Assembly: GCA_947247005.1 (NCBI GenBank)
Contig: OX365955.1
Coordinates: 42,759,822-42,823,821, forward strand
Reading direction: 5' to 3'
From: Spisula solida
Lineage: Eukaryota > Mollusca > Bivalvia > Venerida > Mactridae
DNA: 64,000 nucleotides
Shown here: in pieces, positions 32,903 to 44,375 of the stretch
How the letters are laid out: each line of letters begins with the position of its first letter
Position numbering within the stretch: the first letter of the stretch is position 1
Made by a program: the position numbers and the translations under genes
The notes under the pieces: model-generated
Database searches by the model: none
The model's input: the letters and a program-made list of their open reading frames with translations, nothing else
What the model was told of the DNA's origin: nothing

Positions 32903-33846
32903 CTGTAATACAAACAAAACAGTGTACTTTGTTTTTAAACAAATACTAAATATATGTTACCAAATAAACTTCAGGGGTTCTACCCAGGCACAATGCCCAA
33001 TCCTGAAAATGAGTTTGAAATGTGTTTGGGGTGCCATTAGCACATACCCCTACACAAAATCTCGGTTCATTGTTCTATTGTTAAAATTCAGCTTATGATA
33101 TTTCTAATGACATAACTTTGTCAATTTTAGGAATTTTTATCAAATAACTTTTATTTTCTAAGACTGCAAATCTTGATTTCCTGATTGTTTCGGAATTGCA
33201 TGACTCTGATACATAAACCCTTTTATTCATAGACATGAAGCCAGTTTACCTATAGTGTCAAAATACTGATCACAACGTTTTCCCATTTTCCTTATACAGG
33301 TATTAGAAAAATAATTAACATTGATTTTTAGAAGTTGAAACGACAGGGTGCTGTTTTATCAAAGCACTTACGGAACTTAAGTTCAAATTTGAATTCCTTA
33401 TATTGCTTTAACAAGTACACATTTTGGACTATTATGGTTTTGTGAGAGTTTATCAACAGAATCATTGTTAATATTGCAGATCCATTGACTACAGCTTGTA
33501 TTTTTAAAGAATTATAAAGAATTAAAATTTGGACGTAAGTTTATGATTTCTGTAAGTGCTTTGATAAAACAGTACCCAGATGTATTTAGAAGGGAGTGAG
33601 TGTAGGAAATATTCAACATTGTATTAAGCAACCACCTGTCTTGAACAATCTTACATCTAATTAACCATTTATATATCCATATACCTGTGATAACCAGCCA
33701 CCTGCTTAAAGCAGCAACACAAACCACTTAACATGAATACATGCTACAATGTGTATGCACAGGTGGCCTAAAATGTTCAATAAACTGTAAACAATCCCTG
33801 GATGTTTCAGACAATATAGGTAGACTATATTACTGCTGTAACTTAC
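32903..33846. mobile_element. Intron with a 230 bp MITE at 33347-33576
   Basis: 33347-33576 has ends GG(T/G)(G/A)CTGTTTTATCAAAGCACTTA in inverted orientation and CAG duplicated on both sides (33344-33346 and 33577-33579). A second copy of the family is at 56447-56681 with TTG duplicated. Nothing else was seen in this intron. Confidence 0.72.
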
Positions 33847-33999
33847 TGCAGCTAGACCTTTATGTAGAGAGTTCCTTCTATCAGACGCTGTGATTTCAGC
33901 TTCTCCACGTGCGGATGTAACAATCTCACCATACTTATTGACAGTTACAACACCAGCATCGTTAGTACTCCACATATAGTCTCCACTTCCACCTGATGC
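33847..33999 (-). CDS. NUP210: NUP210 exon (second recognised; 153 bp)
   Basis: Acceptor ACATTTCAG|GCATCAG and donor GCTGCA|GTAAGT, phase 0 at both ends, 51 codons. It encodes ASGGSGDYMWSTNDAGVVTV, an N-K-x-G turn, TSARGEAEITASDRRN and SLHKGLAA. This is the bacterial-Ig-like (BIG2-type) repeat of NUP210 that starts with the GGSG-x-x-x-W motif and ends with D-x-x-N-x-L/H-G. NUP210 is the luminal ring glycoprotein of the nuclear pore membrane. Confidence 0.93.
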
Positions 34000-34377
34000 C
34001 TGAAATGTTCCGTCAATAATACAATACATGTATCTCTACTCAATAATTGCCGGGCATTTTTCATTTATTGAGTTTATGCTATTTTTCAACATTTTTTAGC
34101 CAATTCATGCCAGTTTACCTAACCAGTGTTTTTGGAATTTACAATAAGTACTTAGCACTACACAAACTACATCAGTACATGGTAGCTTCACAACTTGCTC
34201 ATATCAGGAAATATCACGGTTTCAGTATAAACTATAAACTGCATGCACTAACTCACTGGTTGAGTCGCCAATGATCAAAAAGCTCTCATAAAGCTAAACA
34301 CTTGCCTGAAATTCTTATTTTACCAAATTGCACAACATGCCTTTAAATAGTTATTCTACCAAAATACATGACTTATT
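34000..34377. other. Intron sequence, nothing recognised
   Basis: AT-rich sequence between the second exon and the splice-site minisatellite. The start of degenerate copies of the 35 bp unit can be followed back to about 34310. Confidence 0.5.
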
Positions 34378-34901
34378 TCAAATTGATATTTTACCAAACT
34401 ACACAACCTACTGTTAGCTGATATTTTACCAAACTACACAACCTACCTTTAGTTGATATTTTACCAAACTACACAACCTACCTTTAGTTGATATTTTACC
34501 AAACTACACAACCTACCTTTAGTTGATATTTTACCACAATACACAACCTACCTTTAGTTGATATTTTACCAAACTACACAACCTACCTTTAGTTGATATT
34601 TTACCAAACTACACAACCTACCTTTAGTTGATATTTTACCAAACTACACAACCTACCTTTAGTTGATATTTTACCAAACTACACAACCTACCTTTAGTTG
34701 ATATTTTACCAAACTACACAACCTACCTTTAGTTGATATTTTACCAAACTACACAACCTACCTTTAGTTGATATTTTACCAAACTACACAACCTACCTTT
34801 AGTTGATATTTTACCACAATACACAACCTACCTTTAGTTGATATTTTACCAAACTACACAACCTACCTTTAGTTGATATTTTACCAAACTACACAACCTA
34901 C
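34378..34901 (-). repeat. 35 bp minisatellite that repeats the NUP210 5' splice site
   Basis: On the minus strand each 35 bp unit contains CTAAAG|GTAGGTTGTG. The word ACCTACCTTTAG (plus strand) recurs from 34441 to 34896 at exact 35 bp steps, giving 14 copies. The one at 34896 is the authentic exon-intron junction; the other 13 lie in the intron. Units differ by very few substitutions (AAACTACAC against ACAATACAC), so amplification is recent or homogenised. Because 35 is not a multiple of 3, use of a decoy donor would shift the frame or hit stops. Confidence 0.92.
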
Positions 34902-35042
34902 CTTTAGTTGATATTTATGTGTCGTCTGATGTACAGGGTCCCAAGGAAAGAACAGTAACTCTGGTTGAACTATCACTGGATCAAATATTTCCACAAACTG
35001 TGATTTCTTTACAGCAGGGACCACGCTGAACTTGCTACCATC
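34902..35042 (-). CDS. NUP210: NUP210 exon (first recognised; 141 bp)
   Basis: Acceptor TTTATTACAG|GATGG and donor CAACTAAAG|GTAGGT; 47 codons, phase 0 at the donor. It encodes DGSKFSVVPAVKKSQFVEIF, DPVIVQPELLFFPWDPV and KYQLK. The FPWDP motif just before the GGSG Ig-like repeat is the expected neighbour in NUP210, so exon order is collinear with the protein over about 247 residues. Its donor is the template of the adjacent minisatellite. The exons upstream (roughly the first third of the protein) are not in the next 4.8 kb. Confidence 0.9.
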
Positions 35043-37902
35043 CTGTAATAAACCAAACTTTACAATAATATGAGGTTTCACTCAGTTTATATCTGGCTTC
35101 ACTGAGTTTATATCAGGCTTGACTCAGTTTATATCTGGTTTCACTCAGTTTATATCTGGCTTCACTGAGTTTATATCAGGCTTCACTCAGTTTATATCAG
35201 GTTTCACTAAGTTTATATCAGGCTTCACTGAGTTTATATCTGACTTCACTCAGTATATATCTGGCTTCACTCAATTTATATCAGGTTTCACTCAGTTTAT
35301 ATCAGGTTTCACTAAGTTTATATCAGGCTTCACTGAGTTTTTAACATACTTCACTCAGTTTATGTCTGGCTTCACTTAGTTTATATCTGGTTTAAATCAG
35401 TTTATATCAGGCTTCACTTAGTTTATATCTGGCTTCACTCAGTTTATATCAGGCTTCACTTAGTTTATATCTGGCTTCACTCAGTTTATATCAGGCTTCA
35501 CTCAGTTTATATCAGGATTCACTCAGTTTATATCAGGCTTCACTCAGTTTATATCTAGCTTCACTCAGTTTATATCTGACTTCACTCAGTTTATATCAGG
35601 CTTCACTCAGTTTATATCTGGCTTCACTCAGTTTATATCTGGCTTCACTCAGTTTATATCTGGACTCACGTTTATATCAGGTTTCGCTCAGTTTATATCT
35701 GGCTTCACTCAGTTTATATCAGGCTTCACTCAGTTTATATCAGGTTTCACTAAGTTTATATCAGGCTTCACTGAGTTTATATCTGACTTCACTCAGTTTA
35801 TATCTGGCTTCACTCAATTTATATCAGGTTTCACTCAGTTTATATCAGGTTTCACTAAGTTTATATCAGGCTTCACTGAGTTTTTAACATACTTCACTCA
35901 GTTTATGTCTGGCTTCACTTAGTTTATATCTGGTTTAAATCAGGCTTCACTTAGTTTATATCTGGCTTCACTCAGTTTATATCAGGCTTCACTCAGTTTA
36001 TATCAGGATTCACTCAGTTTATATCAGGCTTCACTCAGTTTATATCTAGCTTCACTCAGTTTATATCTGACTTCTCTCAGTTTATATCAGGCTTCACTCA
36101 GTTTATATCTGGCTTCACTCAGTTTATATCTGGCTTCACTCAGTTTATATCTGGACTCACGTTTATATCAGGTTTCGCTCAGTTTATATCTGGCTTCACT
36201 CAGTTTATATCAGGCTTCACTCAGTTTATATCAGGTTTCACTAAGTTTATATCAGGCTTCACTGAGTTTATATCTGACTTCACTTAGTTTATATCTGGCT
36301 TCACTCAATTTATATCAGGTTTCACTCAGTTTATATCAGGTTTCACTAAGTTTATATCAGGCTTTACTGAGTTTTTAACATACTTCACTCAGTTTATGTC
36401 TGGCTTCACTTAGTTTATATCTGGTTTAAATCAGTTTATATCAGGCTTCACTTAGTTTATATCTGGCTTCACTCAGTTTATATCAGGCTTCACTCAGTTT
36501 ATATCAGGATTCACTCAGTTTATATCAGGCTTCACTCAGTTTATATCTAGCTTCACTCAGTTTATATCTGACTTCACTCAGTTTATATCAGGCTTCACTC
36601 AGTTTATATCTGGCTTCACTCAGTTTATATCTGGCTTCACTCAGTTTATATCTGGACTCACGTTTATATCAGGTTTCGCTCAGTTTATATCTGGCTTCAC
36701 TCAGTTTATATCAGGCTTCACTTAGTTTATATCTGGCTTCACTTAGTTTATATCTGGCTTCACTCAGTTTATATCTGGACTCACGTTTATATCAGGATTC
36801 ACTCAGTTTATATCAGGCTTCACTCAGTTTATATCAGGCTTCACTTAGTTTATATCTGGCTTCACTTAGTTTATATCTGGCTTCACTCAGTTTATATTTG
36901 GACTCACGTTTATATCAGGATTCACTCAGTTTATATCAGGCTTCACTCAGTTTATATCTAGCTTCACTCAGTTTATATCTAGCTTCACTCAGTTTATATC
37001 TGGCTTCACTTAGTTTATATCTGGCTTCACTCAGTTTATATTTGGACTCACGTTTATATCAGGATTCACTCAGTTTATATCAGGCTTCACTCAGTTTATA
37101 TCTAGCTTCACTCAGTTTATATCTAGCTTCACTCAGTTTATATCTGACTTCACTCAGTTTATATCAGACTTCACTCAGTTTATTTCTGACTTCACCGAGT
37201 TTATATCAGGATTCACTCAGTTTATATCTGGACTCACGTTTATATCAGGTTTCGCTCAGTTTATATCTGGCTTCACTCAGTTTATATCTGGCTTCACTCA
37301 GTTTATATCTGACTTCACCGAGTTTAAATCAGGATTCACTCAGTTTATATCTGGACTCACTCAGTTTATATCAGGCTTCACTCAGTTTATATCTGACTTC
37401 ACCGAGTTTATATCGGGATTCACTCAGTTTATATCTGGACTCACGTTTATATCAGGTTTCGCTAAGTTTATATCTGGCTTCACTCAGTTTATATCTGGAC
37501 TTACGTTTATATCTGGCTTCACTCAGTTTATATCTGACTTCACTGAGTTTATATCAGGATTCACTCAGTTTATATCTGGACTTACATTTATATCTGGCTT
37601 CACTCAGTTTATATCTGACTTCACTGAGTTTATATCAGGATTCACTCAATTTATATCTGGACTCACGTTTATATCAGGTTTCGCTCAGTTTATATCTGGC
37701 TTCACGTTTATATCTGGCTTCACTCAGTTTATATCTAGCTTCACTCAGTTTATATCAGGATTCACTCAGTTTATATCAGGATTCACTTAGTTTATATCTG
37801 GCTTGACTTAGTTTATATCAGGATTCACTCAGTTTATATCAGGTTTCACTCAGTTTATATCAGGCTTTACTCAGTTTATATCTGGCTTCACTCAGTTTAT
37901 TG
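35043..37902 (+). repeat. 2.8 kb array of a 21 bp minisatellite with higher-order structure
   Basis: The unit is close to CTCAGTTTATATC(A/T)GGCTTCA, 21 bp, more than 120 copies. A variant with a shortened unit (GGACTCACGTTTATATC) recurs at about 35662, 36151 and 36655, i.e. every 490-500 bp, which marks higher-order repeats in which whole blocks were duplicated. Since 21 bp is seven codons, long frames without stops arise (for example 36898-37806); these are not genes. The array abuts exon 34902-35042. Confidence 0.93.
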
Positions 37903-38768
37903 TTGATCAAAATCATTCACATCTTTTTCAAGGCATTGATGGTAAATTCTTGGTTCTAGTAACTGTTTTTAACTTACATTAGTTATGATACACTAATGAC
38001 ATCAGTTCTATAGGCCTTCCCTGAAACTTGGTTACCTTCCTTGGAAATTGTCTTCCTTTGACGCTTTTGCGCATGCGCCAGATAAATACCTCAACTTCCC
38101 GGGCGTTTATATATCGATACAATCGTTATTCAGCCCTTACTCCTAGCACTAGTGATGCGTTATAATTGAAATAAAATCTTTGACGATCCTAGGGCAAAGC
38201 CTTCTCGAGTTATTGAACGGAAATCGTTTGGTCTACAGACTGACCGACAGAGAGACCGACCGACCGACATGTGCATGCAATATACTTCTTCATCAATGAT
38301 GGGGTGGGGGGATCATAATTAATGTATCAAAGATAAACAACTTCAATCATCTTTATATCTATTAATTTCTATTTAAATGTTAATACAAAGGTACACATAC
38401 ATTATAAACACATTCATTTAATACACATGTTAATATACAAAGTATATATTCTCGTATACATAACTACACAGTAGTAGTCTGATACACTTCTCAGTTTGGT
38501 CTGACAATTGTACTGTTTCTATATGGCTATGAAGGAACTGAAAATTCTCGCTCGGAAAGGACGAAAGTGAAAATTCACAGTCAGATGGAACTCATGTCAT
38601 GTATCTTGAGTTCATCAGAGCTTTACATCAGTTTTAGCTTCGTCTCAACCATAATATGAAAACTGTACAAATTATCCGACTGATTGGGAAGCGGTATATA
38701 GGGATTACAACAATGAATTAGCTATGCAAAGATTTAAGAAAAACATATATAAATATACATTATATATA
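37903..38768. other. Non-coding interval with an NRF1-type palindrome and a family D tail
   Basis: TTGCGCATGCGCCA at about 38066 matches the NRF1 consensus in the middle of AT-rich sequence. 38170-38315 is the 3' part of a family D element (GACGATCCTAGG...GAGTTATTGAACGG, ACCG tract, CATCAATGATGGGG). No exon was found. Confidence 0.5.
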
Positions 38769-39582
38769 CAGTAAAACCTCAGTAATACGAGCAGCGATTA
38801 TTCGAGCAACCGGCCTAATTCGAGCAAATTTCAAAGTCCTGACGATTTTGCTCTATATTGTACATTAATTTATCCTTCTAATTCGAGTAATGTTATTACG
38901 AGCATCCGGTCTAATTCGAGCGCAGGTGTCGGTCCATTCAACAATTTTCAACGAAAATTAGTTACTTTATCTCGAGGCAATCATCCAAGCGAAATTTCAC
39001 ACCTCCGAAAAATTGTCAGATTTAACTTTGCTGCTGTTCGTGATTTCACACATCGTGATTATCACATTTTATGACAATGGCGTAACCCCCATCACTAAAA
39101 TCGGTTGTTTGTCTACGATAAAGGTGTCAAAGGGCACGATTGAATAATACAAATCAATTACAATGCATTAATTATGAGAAATTTAATGACGAGTCAACAT
39201 TTGTTATAGTCAAAGTAATTTTCACGCCGCGTGTTACTCTTATGATTCAACGATCTAAATGTTAACCTTATCCAAGTCAGAGAAACAATCACAAAACAAT
39301 GAATATTTGATCACTTAATGGTCGTAAATCAACTCAAATAGAACATTATACATGATTTCACCTACAAAGGTAACATTCAACGAATGTCTGCACCACTCAA
39401 AATGCGTGTAGACTTGATAAACAATGACGATATTCGTAGTTGCAACCAAATATGCTCACCAAACCAAACGTGGTAAAACACAGTTACACTTAGTCTTAAC
39501 AACAATTCATCATATAATTCTGATAATTCGAGCAACTGGCGTAACTGTCCCGATGGGTCCTCGAAATAACAAGGTTTTACTG
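38769..39582. mobile_element. pogo/Tigger-like non-autonomous TIR element (814 bp)
   Basis: Ends CAGTAAAACCT and AGGTTTTACTG, flanked by TA on both sides. Subterminal repeats of ATTCGAGCAACYGGC occur at both ends. No transposase frame. Same general type as 1466-2314 and 56840-57601, but with a different internal sequence. Confidence 0.78.
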
Positions 39583-39775
39583 TATACCAGCAGATTACTG
39601 ACATAACCCAAATAAAAATTATGTTTAGATTTATGCACAATTAATGAAAAATTATAGTGCTTGAAAAAGTAAAATCTGGTTATATACAAGGCATTCAAAC
39701 TCAGTAATGAATGGCTATATTATATTGATTGTTTCTATGAAATGCATGTTATGGCACATTTGAAAACAGTGTTAA

Positions 39776-39845
39776 ACAAGAGATGTTTGTAAAACATGAC
39801 TACAATGCCCCCCATTCATTTATGTTACAGGTCACAGTGACATTG
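39776..39845 (+). mobile_element. 5' fragment of a family D element touching the TRIM-like stop codon
   Basis: ACAAGAGATGTTTGTAAAAC is followed by ATGCCCCCCAT and GGTCACAGTGAC, the first part of family D with an internal deletion. It ends where the antisense stop codon of the TRIM-like gene (39846-39848) begins, so the 3' UTR of that gene starts in transposon sequence. Confidence 0.75.
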
Positions 39846-41766
39846 TTACTTTACATTGAATACTGTGAGGTTGTTCTTTTTCCACTGTCCTACAATCAGT
39901 GTGTGGTTAATGGTATTATAACATACTGTATGTGGTCTATACAAACCATCACTACATGAGGCAATCTTTCCCAGACACTGTCCATCTGGAGCTAGGTGTA
40001 GTATACTATTTGACATATAACCACATACTATCACCTGACCATTACTATCTGTACAGATTCCAAGTGCTCTAAGTAGTTGTGCACAGTAACTCCACAAAAC
40101 ACTACCATTAGTGTCCAATGTTACCACACCTTTATCACTGTCGGCTACATGGAGCCTCTTCCCATCTGGACTGACAGTAATATCCCAGATATCTGAGAAT
40201 ATACTATCACCTGATTTATCATCACTGATGGTCTGGAGGTGTTTACCTTGTAATGTATAGACATATAGAGAACTTTCACCACCAACATACAACTTATCAC
40301 TGACCACTGCAATACCACGACATGGATGGTTCATGCTGTATGAACGTACAGATGCCAGTCTATCATTACATGTGGATATAAACTGTATAGTACCATCATC
40401 TAGACATACCACTACTTCAGTACGACTGGATCTACATACTGACCATGGACCTTTTTTTAGTACTAATGATGATCTGATTGTATATGTTCTACTGTCAACT
40501 AACTTTAACTTTTTATTTTTATAATCAGCCAACACGATACTACCACTATCTAACATACAGGATGACCATATCCAACATGCATACTTGTCATCTGGTTGTT
40601 TTATATTGTACTCTGATTTATCTACCACAGTATAAAGTTGTTGTTTCAGTGGCTTCACAACAGGTTTGGTATCTTGTTGTGTTTGGAGGTTTGTGTTGTA
40701 ACCAGATGCTGATAGACTTGTTGGCTGGTGTTGTTGACTGCTAGCTGTAGGTGTAGATGTTGCTTGTTGTTGTCTGCTAGCAGTAGGTGTAGATGTTGCT
40801 TGTTGTTGTCTGCTAGCAGTAGGTGTAGATGTTGTTTGTTGTTGTCTGCTAGCTGTAGGTGTAGATGTTGTTTGTTGTTGACTGCTAGCTGTAGGTGTAG
40901 ATGTTGTTTGTTGTTGACTGCTAGCTGTAGGTGTAGATGTTGCTTGTTGTTGTCTGCTAGCAGTAGGTGTAGATGTTGCTTGTTGTTGTCTGCTAGCAGT
41001 AGGTGTAGATGTTGTTTGTTGTTGACTGCTAGCTGTAGGTGCAGATGTTGTTTGTTGTTGACTGCTAGCTGTAGGTGTAGATGTTGTTTGTTGTTGACTG
41101 CTAGCTGTAGGTGCAGATGTTGTTTGTTGTTGACTGCTAGCTGTAGGTGTAGATGTTGTATGTTGTTGACTGCTAGCTGTAGGTGTAGATGTTGTATGTT
41201 GTTGACTGCTAGCTGTAGGTGTAAATGTTATTATCGGACAATTGAGTATTCCAAATGTAAGAAAATTCACTAAGAAAGTCAGAATCTCAGTGTTTCTTGA
41301 AAATTTAAGTTCTGAATTTTGATGGTGGGACAATTTTGATTGCAATGCTTGACCTTGCTGTATCATATATTGACCTAGTTTAGCAATGACAAATTTCTGT
41401 GAGTCATTACTCTGGTCTGACTCAATTTCAGCCTTAAACCTAATCATTTCATCATAAGTGTCCTGTATGTTTTGAGCTGTATCCCCAGTCGTCTTTTTAG
41501 CATCTTTATACTTGGCATCAAGATCAGCTAGAGTGTCTGCTTCTATCCTGTCAATAACGTGATTTATATCATCTCTGTATTTCTGTATCTCTTGTTTACA
41601 TGTGGCTTTGCTCTTATCCAGGTCATCATCCAATTTGTCATGTCGCGTCTTCAATGTCTTCATGGACTTGATGGCTTTTGTTAAATCATTGTTGATTTGT
41701 TTGACTTCCTGCGTAGGGAAGTTTGATTGCACCAAGTCGGGAACATAATGGATGCCACTACAAGAC
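39846..41766 (-). CDS. TRIM-like protein, exon 2: coiled coil, TPTASSQQ repeats, propeller
   Basis: With exon 1 (58384-58736) it gives a 757 aa protein. The acceptor ATTTTCAG|GTCTTG at 41766 restores the reading frame: the first G completes Lys118, then Ser119 and Cys120, the missing zinc ligand of B-box 2. Next come a coiled coil (about 139-237), a short hydrophobic patch, 14 copies of a 12-residue Thr/Ser/Pro/Gln repeat (about 298-465) and a C-terminal six-bladed NHL-like propeller (about 508-757, with VSPDGKRLHVADS and ICTDSNGQVIVCG). The order B-box, coiled coil, propeller is that of TRIM2/3/56/71-type proteins in molluscs, but without RING there is no direct ubiquitin-ligase domain. Partners are unknown. 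Confidence 0.9.
40736..41226 (-). repeat. In-frame 36 bp minisatellite inside the TRIM-like coding exon
   Basis: Fourteen units of 36 bp code for variants of TPTASSQQQTTS (S/R at position 6, H/Q at 9, T/A at 10 and S/A-P at the start). The unit length keeps the frame. The plus-strand frame over it (40728-41273) is a shadow. Copy number is likely to vary among individuals. Confidence 0.92.
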
Positions 41767-41904
41767 CTGAAAATAATGTTCTTATATTAATACATTTGTA
41801 GACACATGTTTATTTCATCATCAGGGTCCACGCTAACTCTAACTTAAGACTGCTGCCATGTTGAATTTCGAGGACAATGATCACAAACTAAAAACAGGAT
41901 AGAG

Positions 41905-43075
41905 GCATCACAATCTTCCTCCATGGAAATATGATAGATGCATCAATGTTTCTCCATAGAGATAGGATAGATCAATCAATGTGTCACCATGGACAGGATA
42001 GATGCACCACAATGTGTCGCCATATAGATAGAAATGCATCACAATGTGTCTCCACAGAGATAAGATAGATGCATCACAATGTGTCTCCATATAGATAGGA
42101 TAGATGCATCACAATGTGTCTCCATATAGATAGGATAGATGCATCAATGTGTCTCCATATAGATAGGATAGATGCATCACAATGTGTCTCCATATAGATA
42201 GGATAGATGCATCAATGTGTCTCCATAGAGATTGGATAGATGCATCAATGTGTCTCCATATAGATAGGATAGATGCAGCACAATGTGTCTCCATAGAGAT
42301 AAGATAGATGCATCAATGTGTCTCCATAGAGATAGGATAGATGCATCAATGTGTCTCCATATAGAAAGGATAGATGCATCAATGTGTTGCCATAGAGATA
42401 AGATAGATGCATCAATGTGTCACCATGGAGATAAGATAGATGCATCAATGTGTTGCCATAGAGATAGGATAGATGCATCAATGTGTTGCCATAGAGATAG
42501 GATAGATGCATCAATGTGTTGCCATAGAGATAAGATAGATGCATCAATGTGTTGCCATAGAGATAGGATAGATGCATCAATGTGTCACCATGGAGATAGG
42601 ATAGATGCATCAATGTGTCACCATGGAGATAAGATAGATGCATCAATGTGTTGCCATAGAGATAGGATAGATGCATCAATGTGTTGCCATAGAGATAAGA
42701 TAGATGCATCAATGTGTTGCCATAGAGATAGGATAGATGCATCAATGTGTCACCATGGAGATAGGATAGATGCATCAATGTGTCACCATGGAGATAAGAT
42801 AGATGCATCAATGTGTTGCCATAGAGATAGGATAGATGCATCAATGTGTTGCCATAGAGATAGGATAGATGCATCAATGTGTTGCCATAGAGATAAGATA
42901 GATGCATCAATGTGTTGCCATAGAGATAGGATAGATGCATCAATGTGTCACCATGGAGATAAGATAGATGCATCAATGTGTTGCCATAAAGATAGGATAG
43001 ATGCCTCAAGGTGTTGCCATAGAGATTGGATAAATGCATCACAATGTGTCTCCATGTAGATAGGATGTGTTGAAA
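41905..43075. repeat. 33 bp satellite, about 35 copies
   Basis: The unit is near AGATGCATCAATGTGTTGCC followed by ATAGAGATAGGAT. Sub-types (TTGCCATAGAG, CACCATGGAG, CTCCATATAG) alternate in blocks, showing higher-order duplication. As 33 bp is eleven codons, both strands are open for about 260 codons (42283-43059 plus, 42245-43042 minus); neither looks like a gene. The array begins about 140 bp from the acceptor of exon 2, inside the intron. Confidence 0.93.
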
Positions 43076-43411
43076 TCCATGGAGTCGAGGGTTACATTAT
43101 TGGTGTCTTTCCATCATAACATAACCTTTATTGTTAAATGATTAAAACTGGTTCACGCAGGATATTATCATACATTTATAACATGAACTTCAAACTTTAT
43201 ATGACTGTACTACATACATGATCTAGGTTATCTAATAACATTATGTACAAAGTGCGGATTTTATTCCTAACTGATTATGATCGGATACATTCAAAGATAA
43301 ATCATGTGGTTGATATACAAGCACTGTTGTTTGACGAAATTGATATAACACTGATAATTTGACAATTTTTGTCAGTTTTTTAGGGTACTCAAAACATTGA
43401 CTATAGTTATA

Positions 43412-43440
43412 CGAGGGTCATCCGTAAAGTTCTAGGACAA
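43412..43440 (+). mobile_element. mariner-type terminal inverted repeat, left half
   Basis: CGAGGGTCATCCGTAAAGTT and CTAGGACA, preceded by TA, match in inverted orientation the sequence ending at 56427. The GGTCATCCGTAAAGTT style is common at Tc1/mariner ends. Sequence to 44737 is AT-rich and has no transposase frame. Confidence 0.6.
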
Positions 43441-44282
43441 TTATCGTTATGAAAATATCCGTTAAATCATAATCTTAAACCTAACATTTTCTAAAACATA
43501 CATCTATTCGTTATTCACAATCGAAATATTCTGCAAAAATTTAACAATTTTACATTACTTTGAAATTATACATTATCACTGTTACAGAGCGCTCCAAATA
43601 GTAGTATAATAAAATATGCAGCCGATTCGTTTTTCTGCTTAAACGTATACATTTAGTGAAGTTAACATATGTCATCCAGGTAAATCTGTTCCAACTTTTG
43701 CATTCTTTAATTTTACCACATTATTATGTTTCTACACAACCGTAAATTCGACATATTGTATAGTTCGATTTCGAGCATTGAGCCGTGACTGCACTTTTAA
43801 AGTTTTAACCATTAATCGATATAGGTTGGTATAGGTTTAATGGAAAATATAAGTAATATAATTAAGGCCAACTATTCCGTGCGTCTGAATGGTCGTGACG
43901 GTATAGCGCTTGATACATTGTAAAATAACTTTTGTCTGACCAGGGAAAGTTTGAATCTCACCAAATAAATATATTTTTCTTTTTTTAATTTATATTTACA
44001 CATTTTTTAATTTATAAATGCACATAACTTGCAATATCCGTGTTATAACAGTATGTGACAAGTCATATTTGTTACATGCTTCAAAATATTTTTAGATCTG
44101 GCATGTGTATTGTAGCATGTTATGACGGCTAATCAACGTAATACAGGTTGTCAGTAAACTCGGAATATGGAAACGATCGCTATAAGTGAAAATGAAAAAT
44201 AGAATGAATCAACACATTTTCATGGATTAATTAAAAAAAAGGTACTTTAGTTTATATACTCTTTAAATAACATAAAATAATG

Positions 44283-44375
44283 AATTAAAAATATGAGCGA
44301 ATTGGGAATTTGAACCACCGAACTTTGGGTTAGAAATCCTGAACGTTGCCGACTGCACTAAACTGTAATTCGATA
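44283..44375 (-). repeat. tRNA-like / SINE head
   Basis: On the minus strand an A-box-like TAGTGCAGTCGGCAA and a B-box-like GGTTCAAATTCC lie at tRNA-like spacing. The stems do not fold into a clean tRNA by eye, so this is probably a decayed tRNA or SINE. Confidence 0.45.

Noticed and set aside
34378..34901. CRISPR-like array
   Set aside because: Units are contiguous with no unique spacers, in a eukaryotic intron; it is a minisatellite.
36898..37806. 302-codon plus-strand frame of heptad-like YLASLSL repeats
   Set aside because: It is the 21 bp minisatellite read in one frame. Stops are absent only because the unit is seven codons long.
40728..41273. Cys-rich plus-strand frame
   Set aside because: Antisense shadow of the coding minisatellite of the TRIM-like exon.
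42245..43059. Two frames of about 260 codons on opposite strands
   Set aside because: Both are the 33 bp satellite; no start context, no non-repeat domain.
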